DNA from: JBQTIM01 sp052388135
GTDB taxonomy: Bacteria; Elusimicrobiota; Elusimicrobia; FEN-1173
Length of the DNA stretch: 8,251 nucleotides
Direction: 5' to 3'
Assembly (NCBI GenBank): GCA_052388135.1
Contig: JBQTIM010000148.1
Coordinates: 1-8,251 of the forward strand
Both the position numbers and the translations under genes were made by a program. Position 1 is the first letter of the stretch. Each line of letters begins with the position of its first letter. The notes below the pieces were generated by a model. It made no database searches, was not told the origin of the DNA, and was given only the letters and a program-made list of their open reading frames with translations. Of this stretch, positions 1-4,692 are shown one piece after another.

Positions 1-8
1 CCAAAAAC

Positions 9-13
9 AGGAG
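9..13 (+). promoter_or_regulatory. Shine-Dalgarno site of purU
   Basis: AGGAG lies 6 nt before the ATG at 20. This supports that start over the out-of-frame ATG at 16. The promoter and any upstream gene lie outside the window. The ATGAATGA string at 16-23 could include the stop of an upstream gene, but this cannot be decided from the sequence. Confidence 0.7.
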
Positions 14-19
14 CGATGA

Positions 20-886
20 ATGACTGCCTCCCCTAAACCCACCGCCATCCTTCTCCTTCATTGCCGCGACCAGAAAGGACTGGTGGCGTCGGTGTCGGAC
101 TTCCTGTATAAGAACGGGGGGAACATCCGCCACGCGGACCAGCACACGGACATGGAGAAGGGCGTGTTCCTCCAGCGGGTGGAGTGGGAGTTGGAAAATT
201 TCAAGATTCCCCGGCCGGAGCTGGAGGGGGCTTTCAAGCCGCTGGCGGAAAAATTCGGCATGGCCTGGAAAATCCATTTTTCCGACGAGAAGGCCCGGGC
301 GGCCGTCCTGGTGACCAAAGAGGCCCATTGCCTCTATGACCTGCTGGCCCGCTGGCGGCTGGGGGAGTTCCGGGCGGAGCTGCCGTTGGTGGTGAGCAAC
401 CACGACGACCTGCGCTCCGTGGCCGAAGGCGCGGGCTTGGAATATTTGCACATCCCCATGGAGCCCGGAGCCAAGGCGGGGCAGGAGAAGAAGCTTCTGG
501 ACGAGTTCGGGAAGCGCGGGATAGATTTGGTGATCCTGGCCCGCTACATGCAGGTGCTGGGGCCGGACTTGGTGGGCGCCTATCAGGGCCGCATGATCAA
601 CATCCACCATTCCTTCTTGCCGGCTTTCAGCGGGGCGCGGCCCTACCATCAGGCTCACCAGCGGGGGGTGAAGGTCATCGGCGCCACGGCCCACTACGTG
701 ACCGACGATCTGGACCAGGGGCCCATCATCGATCAGGACGTGGCCCGCGTGAGCCACCGCGACGCGGTGGAGGACCTCATCCGCAAGGGCCGCGACCTGG
801 AAAAAATCGTCCTGGCCCGGGCCGTGGGTTTGCACTTGGCGCGGCGGGTCATCGTTTACGGCAACAAGACGGTGGTGTTCGACTAG
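20..886 (+). CDS. purU: formyltetrahydrofolate deformylase PurU
   Basis: This cytosolic enzyme hydrolyses 10-formyltetrahydrofolate to formate and tetrahydrofolate. It balances the one-carbon pool and supplies formate, for example to PurT. The protein is 288 aa, close to the usual 280-290 aa for PurU. Residues about 9-85 form an N-terminal ACT domain (LLLHCRDQKGLVASVSDFL), which in the family senses methionine or glycine. Residues about 92-275 form a formyltransferase-fold domain. Its catalytic triad matches GAR transformylase: Asn194 and His196 in NIHHSFLPAF, and Asp232 in HYVTDDLDQGPII. The ACT domain together with NIHHSFLP rather than the NIHPSLLP of PurN separates it from PurN and Fmt. 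A clear Shine-Dalgarno site supports the ATG. The gene looks intact and is followed by a repeat-rich gap, so it is probably transcribed apart from the next operon. Confidence 0.96.
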   Translation: MTASPKPTAILLLHCRDQKGLVASVSDFLYKNGGNIRHADQHTDMEKGVFLQRVEWELENFKIPRPELEGAFKPLAEKFGMAWKIHFSDEKARAAVLVTKEAHCLYDLLARWRLGEFRAELPLVVSNHDDLRSVAEGAGLEYLHIPMEPGAKAGQEKKLLDEFGKRGIDLVILARYMQVLGPDLVGAYQGRMINIHHSFLPAFSGARPYHQAHQRGVKVIGATAHYVTDDLDQGPIIDQDVARVSHRDAVEDLIRKGRDLEKIVLARAVGLHLARRVIVYGNKTVVFD

Positions 887-906
887 GGATGTGAGTCGCA
901 AGTCCC

Positions 907-1019
907 TTGTCATTGCGAGCGCAGCGAAGCAATCCCAGGTTTCGCGTTAAGAGATGACATCTTTCGGAGCTTGACTAACGGGATTGCTTCGTCACGAACA
1001 GCGTTTCTCGCAATGACAA
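907..1019. repeat. nested inverted repeat, dispersed-repeat/MITE-like element
   Basis: Two perfect stem pairs are nested in this non-coding stretch. The outer pair is TTGTCATTGCGAG at 907-919 with CTCGCAATGACAA at 1007-1019 (13 bp). The inner pair is CGAAGCAATCCC at 925-936 with GGGATTGCTTCG at 980-991 (12 bp). The interruptions are unequal: 5 nt on the left and 15 nt on the right. From memory, sequences close to CATTGCGAGCGAAGCGAAGCAATC occur as dispersed intergenic repeats in many unrelated bacterial genomes. That resemblance is recall, not a search. The element begins about 20 nt after the purU stop, and its transcript would fold into a long hairpin, so it could also end purU transcription. 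Only one copy is present in the window. Confidence 0.75.
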
Positions 1020-1055
1020 AAATAAAGTAGCGTTGGAATCACTGCACGAGAACTC

Positions 1056-1190
1056 AACTCATAAATTTCTTTCGGGCCGCAATTCGGCTTTCGGCCTGCG
1101 CCTCGGCGGTCCCCGGCTTACACACCGCCGACGGAGTTTTCGCCTCGGCCCGCGTCGGCTCGGCCCGAAATCTGAATTTCGCTCCGAGTT
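1056..1190. repeat. second structured repeat-like element with nested stems
   Basis: This is a second cruciform-like block, unrelated in sequence to the first. The main stem is TTTCGGGCCG at 1070-1079 with CGGCCCGAAA at 1161-1170 (10 bp, perfect). It is flanked by AACTC at 1056-1060 and GAGTT at 1186-1190. An inner hairpin pairs TCGGCGGT at 1103-1110 with ACCGCCGA at 1124-1131. The central part is rich in TCGGC/CTCGGC motifs. An open frame runs through it from 1033 in phase with the downstream small gene, but its Arg- and Ser-rich translation looks like a reading of the repeat and not a protein. It may be a mobile or dispersed non-coding repeat, or a structured leader for the operon that follows. 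I cannot tell which without other copies. Confidence 0.5.
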
Positions 1191-1225
1191 CATTTGTGAG
1201 ACGAGCTCCGGACTTTCGCGGCGGG

Positions 1226-1248
1226 CCGCCCGGATCTTCGGGGGGCGG
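1226..1248 (+). other. GC-rich hairpin in the leader of the carbamoylation operon
   Basis: CCGCCC at 1226-1231 can pair with GGGCGG at 1243-1248. A competing inner pairing is CCCG at 1229-1232 with CGGG at 1239-1242. The hairpin ends 24 nt before the ATG at 1273 and no T-run follows it, so it is not a standard terminator. I see no convincing -35/-10 pair between 1190 and 1272, so the operon promoter is not located. Confidence 0.25.
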
Positions 1249-1272
1249 GGCAATTTCAGAAGGGAAGGGAAC

Positions 1273-1440
1273 ATGGGCTGGAGGGAACGGACGGACATTT
1301 GCCGGCAGTTGCTGGCGTTCTTGTGGGCCCAAAAACTTTGGTGGCTGGTGCCCCTTGTGGCCGTCCTGGCCCTGCTGGGATCGCTGTTGTTCCTGGCCCA
1401 GGGATCGGCCCTGGCGCCCTTCATCTACACTCTCTTTTGA
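1273..1440 (+). CDS. small single-helix membrane protein, DUF5989/SxtK type
   Basis: This gene encodes a 55-aa protein. Residues 1-23 are a short amphipathic, Trp-rich N-terminus (LLAFLWAQKLWWLVP), followed by one strong membrane helix at about residues 24-43. The C-terminus is the tail AQGSALAPFIYTLF. That tail and the FLWAxKxWWL motif are what I remember of the DUF5989 family, which includes the small SxtK protein of saxitoxin clusters and is commonly found beside NodU/CmcH carbamoyltransferases. Its molecular role is unknown; anchoring or regulating the carbamoyltransferase at the membrane is inference. The ATG at 1273 is chosen because the purine-rich GAAGGGAAGGGA lies just before it, and because the upstream extension back to 1033 reads through the repeat. 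It is the first gene of the operon. Its TGA stop overlaps the TTG start of the next gene. Confidence 0.8.
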   Translation: MGWRERTDICRQLLAFLWAQKLWWLVPLVAVLALLGSLLFLAQGSALAPFIYTLF

Positions 1441-1673
1441 CCGAACCTTTTTCCCGCCGGCTCTGGTCCCTGTGGAAGAAGGCCGCCCGCGCCCTGGGCG
1501 TCTTCCAAACCCGGCTGATCCTGGGCGTATTTTACTGGATCCTCCTGCCGCCCTTCGCCTTGGCGGCGCGGCTGTCGCGCCCGTCCCGCGATCCGCGCCC
1601 CGACGGAAAGACGGGCTGGCGCCCCCGCGCAACCCGCGATAAAACCCTGGAAGACCTGCGCCGCCAATCGTGA
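1437..1673 (+). CDS. 78-aa single-helix membrane protein, resembles the C-terminal part of SxtJ
   Basis: Starting at TTG 1437, this gene encodes 78 aa. A basic N-terminus (residues 1-25, RRLWSLWKKAARALG) leads into one hydrophobic helix at about 27-45 (LILGVFYWILLPPFALAARL), then a polar tail ending KTGWRPRATRDKTLEDLRRQS. The order helix with a central Pro, then Arg-Leu, then an Asp-Pro stretch, then Trp-x-x-Arg, then a final Arg-Arg-Gln resembles the C-terminal half of SxtJ-family proteins as I recall them. Those are usually about 130 aa with more than one helix, so this would be a short form. The TTG is preferred because no ATG or GTG fits the frame and it overlaps the stop of the previous gene. 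The stop overlaps the GTG start of the carbamoyltransferase. The function is unknown; the conserved neighbours suggest a membrane partner of that enzyme. Confidence 0.7.
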   Translation: MTEPFSRRLWSLWKKAARALGVFQTRLILGVFYWILLPPFALAARLSRPSRDPRPDGKTGWRPRATRDKTLEDLRRQS

Positions 1674-3439
1674 ACATCCTGGGCCTGAGCTGTTTTTACC
1701 ACGACGCGGCCGCCGCCCTGTTGACGGACGGCCGCCTGGCCGCCGCCGCCGAGGAGGAGCGCTTTTCCCGGGTGAAGCACGACGCGGACTTTCCCGCCCG
1801 GGCCGTCCGGTTTTGCCTGGACCGGGCCGGCCTTTCGCCCGCGGACCTGGATTATGTGGTCTTCTACGAAAAACCCTTCCGCAAGTTCGAGCGGCTGTTC
1901 CTGGGCGTGCTGGAAGGCTGGCCGCGCTCGGGCGAGGTGTTCCGGGACGCTTCCGTCGCCTGGCTGGGAGACAAGCTGTGGATCAAGGACATCATCCGGT
2001 CCCGGCTGGGCGTGCCGTCCGAAAAAATACTTTTTTCCGAGCACCACCTCTCCCACGCGGCCAGCGCCTTCTTCTGCTCGCCCTTCGACGAGGCCGCCGT
2101 GCTCACCGTGGACGGCGTGGGCGAGTGGAGCACCGCCACCCTGGGCCGGGCCGAGGCCCTCCGCGACGGCCGCGGGCGCAACGCCGTGGACATTTTCTCC
2201 GAGCTGCGCTTCCCTCACTCCGTGGGCCTGCTTTATTCCGCTTTCACGGCCTTCCTGGGTTTCGAGGTCAACGAGGGGGAGTATAAGGTCATGGGCATGG
2301 CGCCCTACGGCCGGCCGCGCCACGAGGATAAGGTCCGGCGCCTCCTGCGGATTTTCGACGACGGCAGCGTGGAACTGGACATGTCCTATTTCAGCTTCCA
2401 TTACCACCGCCGGCGCACCTTCAGCCGAGAATTTTTAAGCCTTTTCGGCGAGCCCCGGGACCCCCGCGCGCCGTTCCTGGCCGACGGCGCCGGCCCCGCC
2501 GAAAGGGAGCGCGATCAATATTACGCCGACGTGGCGGCCAGCGTCCAGAAGGTGACCGAGGAGATCGTCCTGGCCATGGCGAACCATCTCCACCGCGCCA
2601 CGGGCCTCAAGAAGCTCTGCCTGGCCGGCGGCGTGGCCCTGAACTCCGTCGCCAACCACCGCCTCCTGCGCGAGACGCCCTTCGAGGAAATCTACATCCA
2701 GCCGGCCGCCGGCGACGCGGGCGGCGCCCTGGGAGCCGCCCTCTACGTCCACCACGCCGTCCTGGGGAACCCGCGCCGGTTCATCCTGGAGCACGCTTAT
2801 TGGGGGGAAGAGATCCGCGAAGAGGAGGCCCGAACTTTTCTGAGGGAGGAGAACATCCCCCACGTTTCCTTCGAGGACCCGGAGGCGCTGACGGACCGGG
2901 CCGTGGACCTTCTGGCCGGCGGCAAGGTGCTGGGCTGGTGCCAGGGAGCCTTCGAGTGGGGCCCCCGGGCCCTGGGAAACCGTTCCATCTTGGCCGATCC
3001 CCGCCGGGCGGAAATGAAGGACGTGGTGAACACGAAAATAAAGTTCCGCGAGCCTTTCCGCCCCTTCGCGCCGTCTGTGCCCGTGGAGCGTGCGGCGGAC
3101 TGGTTCGATTTCCCGGACCCGGAGAAGCACTACCCGCCCCGCTTCATGCTCATGGTGGCGCCCGTGAAACCGGCCGCCCGGGACCGCCTGCCGGCCGTGA
3201 CCCACGTGGACGGCACGGCGCGGCTCCAGACGGTGGCGAAAGACACCAACCCTCTTTACCACGGGCTCATCGAAAAATTCGGCCGCGCCTCGGGCGTGCC
3301 CGTGCTTCTCAACACCTCTTTCAATTTGAAGGGCGAGCCCATGGCCGCCTCCGCGCGCGACGCCTTCCACACGTTCCGCCGCAGCGGCATGGACGCCCTG
3401 GCCCTGGGGCGCCACCTGATAACGCGGGACGCCCTGTGA
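1670..3439 (+). CDS. NodU/CmcH-family O-carbamoyltransferase (SxtI type)
   Basis: Family members use ATP and carbamoyl phosphate to form carbamoyl-adenylate in the C-terminal domain, then transfer the carbamoyl group to a substrate hydroxyl in the N-terminal Kae1-like domain. The protein is 589 aa, a normal length. In the N-terminal domain, residues 2-35 read NILGLSCFYHDAAAALLTDG followed by an EEERFSR motif. The metal-binding HxxxH is His125 and His129 (HHLSHA). Other landmarks are TVDGVGEW at 146-153, LAGGVALNSVAN at 318-329, and a metal-ligand candidate Asp349 in PAAGDAGGALG. The C-terminal domain (about 405-589) has WCQGAFEWGPRALGNRSI at 423-440, FRPFAP at 463-468 and NTSFN at 548-552. 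All key motifs are intact, so it should be active. The substrate cannot be read from the sequence. The GTG start at 1670 overlaps the previous stop (GTGA), as does the next gene, which suggests translational coupling. Confidence 0.93.
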   Translation: MNILGLSCFYHDAAAALLTDGRLAAAAEEERFSRVKHDADFPARAVRFCLDRAGLSPADLDYVVFYEKPFRKFERLFLGVLEGWPRSGEVFRDASVAWLGDKLWIKDIIRSRLGVPSEKILFSEHHLSHAASAFFCSPFDEAAVLTVDGVGEWSTATLGRAEALRDGRGRNAVDIFSELRFPHSVGLLYSAFTAFLGFEVNEGEYKVMGMAPYGRPRHEDKVRRLLRIFDDGSVELDMSYFSFHYHRRRTFSREFLSLFGEPRDPRAPFLADGAGPAERERDQYYADVAASVQKVTEEIVLAMANHLHRATGLKKLCLAGGVALNSVANHRLLRETPFEEIYIQPAAGDAGGALGAALYVHHAVLGNPRRFILEHAYWGEEIREEEARTFLREENIPHVSFEDPEALTDRAVDLLAGGKVLGWCQGAFEWGPRALGNRSILADPRRAEMKDVVNTKIKFREPFRPFAPSVPVERAADWFDFPDPEKHYPPRFMLMVAPVKPAARDRLPAVTHVDGTARLQTVAKDTNPLYHGLIEKFGRASGVPVLLNTSFNLKGEPMAASARDAFHTFRRSGMDALALGRHLITRDAL

Positions 3440-4473
3440 AAAAAGCTCTGAAGGTCACGCTGGTTTGGACTTTGCTTTTCCTTATTTTGGGCGAGGCCGG
3501 CCTGCGCTTGTTCGCCTGGGCGGACCGGCGCTGGCTCCTTTCGCCGCGGGCCCAGGCGGCCCTGGCCAACGTGTTCCAGTCGCCGGAGGTGGTCCGGCAA
3601 ATGCGCCGCCGCAGCCCATCCCTCCTCTATAAGAACGCCCCCGGCTACCGCACGGGCCGCATCTCCATCAACGATTTGGGTTTCCGGGGCCGCCCTATCT
3701 CCGTGGAAAAAACCCCCGGCGTGCGGCGCATCGTCTGCCTGGGCGACTCCTGCACCTTCGGCGCCACCGCCGACGCCGACACCTACCCCGCCCTCCTGGA
3801 GAAAAACCTCAACGCGGCGGGGGCCGGCCCCGTGGAAGTCATCAACGCCGGCGTGCCCGGCTATTCGTCCTGGCAGGGCCTGGTGTTCTGGAGGGAGGAC
3901 GTTGCGCGCCTGAAGCCCGACGTGCTCGTCCTCTACCTGGGCTGGAACGACATCTTCGAAGCGCGGCCCGAGACCGGCGAACCCTTGGACCCTGGCGAAA
4001 AACGCCGCGCCCATTTCCTGCGGAGGAGCCTGCTGGCCACGCAGGTCCGCGCCGCCCTCGTCGCCCTCCGCCGCCGCGGGGAGGGCCGGCGCGCCGCCGA
4101 GGCCGACCTCTACCGCGGCTTCGAGCCCCGCTATTTCCTTCGGCAGATGGAAACGCTGATCCGCGAGGCCCGCGGGAGCGGCGCCCGCGTCGTCCTGCTC
4201 ACTTTGCCCGCGGCCTACGCGCCGGGCCGGACGGCGCTTCTGCCCTCCGATTACGCGGCCTCCAACCCGGAAAAGTTCCGGCGGCTCTACGACGCCTACG
4301 ACGCCGCCATCCGCCGGCTGGCCGCCGAGCACGGCGCCGAGCTGGCGGACGCGGCCGCGCTCATGAACGGCCGCCGCGAGCTTTTCGCGGACTTCTGCCA
4401 CCCCTCCGAGGCCGGCAACGCCGTGATCGCGGGGGAGCTGGCGCGCCGCCTGGCCGGGCCCCCGCGGTCTTGA
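3436..4473 (+). CDS. membrane-anchored SGNH/GDSL-family hydrolase
   Basis: This gene encodes 345 aa from the GTG at 3436, which overlaps the carbamoyltransferase stop (GTGA). Residues about 7-26 (VTLVWTLLFLILGEAGLRLF) form an N-terminal signal anchor of the sort common in this subgroup, so the catalytic domain is probably outside the cytoplasm. SGNH blocks are present: block I is LGDSCTFG at 102-109 with nucleophile Ser105. Block II Gly is in NAGVPGYSS (about 137-145). Block III is LGWND with Gly169 and Asn171. Block V is DFCHPSEAGN with Asp319 and His322. Such enzymes are esterases, lipases or acyl-handling enzymes. SxtL, a GDSL-family protein of saxitoxin clusters, was proposed to remove carbamoyl groups. 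Possible roles here are trimming or acyl transfer on the carbamoylated product, but the substrate is unknown. It is the last gene of the operon. Confidence 0.88.
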   Translation: MKKALKVTLVWTLLFLILGEAGLRLFAWADRRWLLSPRAQAALANVFQSPEVVRQMRRRSPSLLYKNAPGYRTGRISINDLGFRGRPISVEKTPGVRRIVCLGDSCTFGATADADTYPALLEKNLNAAGAGPVEVINAGVPGYSSWQGLVFWREDVARLKPDVLVLYLGWNDIFEARPETGEPLDPGEKRRAHFLRRSLLATQVRAALVALRRRGEGRRAAEADLYRGFEPRYFLRQMETLIREARGSGARVVLLTLPAAYAPGRTALLPSDYAASNPEKFRRLYDAYDAAIRRLAAEHGAELADAAALMNGRRELFADFCHPSEAGNAVIAGELARRLAGPPRS

Positions 4474-4503
4474 GCCCGCGCCCTCGCCGCGGGCCAAGAA
4501 ATG

Positions 4504-4548
4504 GAATTTTGCACGCCGTGGCCGGATTCCCCGGGCGAAATTTTTTTT
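4504..4548 (+). terminator. possible terminator of the carbamoylation operon
   Basis: GAATTTTGC at 4504-4512 can pair with GCGAAATTT at 4535-4543 (9 bp including two G-T wobbles). A small inner CCGG/CCGG stem (4522-4525 with 4531-4534) is possible. A run of eight T at 4541-4548 overlaps the 3' arm. A separate GC stem sits just after the last gene (GCCCGCG 4474-4480 with CGCGGGC 4488-4494) but has no T-run behind it. Either could end the upstream transcript. The assignment is weak because the outer stem is AT-rich and imperfect. Confidence 0.35.
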
Positions 4549-4575
4549 GAGCGCGGATTTCCCCAGGCGATCCGG

Positions 4576-4599
4576 CCGTTTTCCGACGGAGAAAAACGG
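4576..4599. promoter_or_regulatory. dyad abutting the nrdA -35 box, possible operator
   Basis: CCGTTTT at 4576-4582 and AAAACGG at 4593-4599 form a perfect 7-bp inverted repeat around a 10-nt centre. It ends one base before the -35 hexamer. The position suits a transcription-factor site or a small hairpin. It does not look like the NrdR box (ACA-AT-rich, TGT ends) known from many nrd promoters. The bound factor is unknown. Confidence 0.35.
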
Positions 4600-4600
4600 A

Positions 4601-4628
4601 TTGACAAGCCCCGGCTTCTGGCTATAAT
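4601..4628 (+). promoter_or_regulatory. consensus sigma-70 promoter of nrdAB
   Basis: A perfect -35 TTGACA at 4601-4606 and a perfect -10 TATAAT at 4623-4628 are separated by 16 bp, in an otherwise GC-rich region. Transcription should start near 4634-4637, giving a leader of about 57 nt before the ATG at 4693. A promoter this close to consensus predicts strong housekeeping transcription, so control probably comes from a repressor or from enzyme allostery. Confidence 0.88.
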
Positions 4629-4681
4629 GTACGCTGTCATCACGCTTTCAACTCGCGCCCGGAAAAATTTTCCGCTTCTTC

Positions 4682-4687
4682 AGGAGG
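4682..4687 (+). promoter_or_regulatory. Shine-Dalgarno site of nrdA
   Basis: A perfect AGGAGG lies 5 nt before the ATG at 4693. It decides that start over the out-of-frame ATG at 4689, which is only 1 nt from the site. Confidence 0.85.
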
Positions 4688-4692
4688 AATGA

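Noticed and set aside
1033..1272. N-terminal extension of the DUF5989-like gene back to an ATG at 1033
   Set aside because: It translates the repeat element into Arg/Ser-rich sequence, and family members are about 50-55 aa, matching the ATG at 1273 with its purine-rich upstream site.
1273..4473. Saxitoxin biosynthesis locus
   Set aside because: Only the carbamoylation-associated families are present. No polyketide synthase-like SxtA, amidinotransferase SxtG or other pathway genes are in the window, and both flanks are housekeeping genes.
2435..4497. Long minus-strand frames opposite the carbamoyltransferase and SGNH genes (2435-3415 and 3256-4497)
   Set aside because: These are low-complexity translations without recognisable motifs, lying opposite genes with complete catalytic motifs.
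4501..4692. 63-codon plus-strand frame starting MEFCTPWP before nrdA
   Set aside because: It runs through the possible terminator, the dyad and the consensus promoter, has no Shine-Dalgarno site and no recognisable protein features.
4601..4692. Riboswitch or NrdR boxes in the nrdA leader
   Set aside because: The leader is only about 57 nt, too short for a cobalamin riboswitch. No pair of ACA-AT-rich 16-bp boxes is visible.
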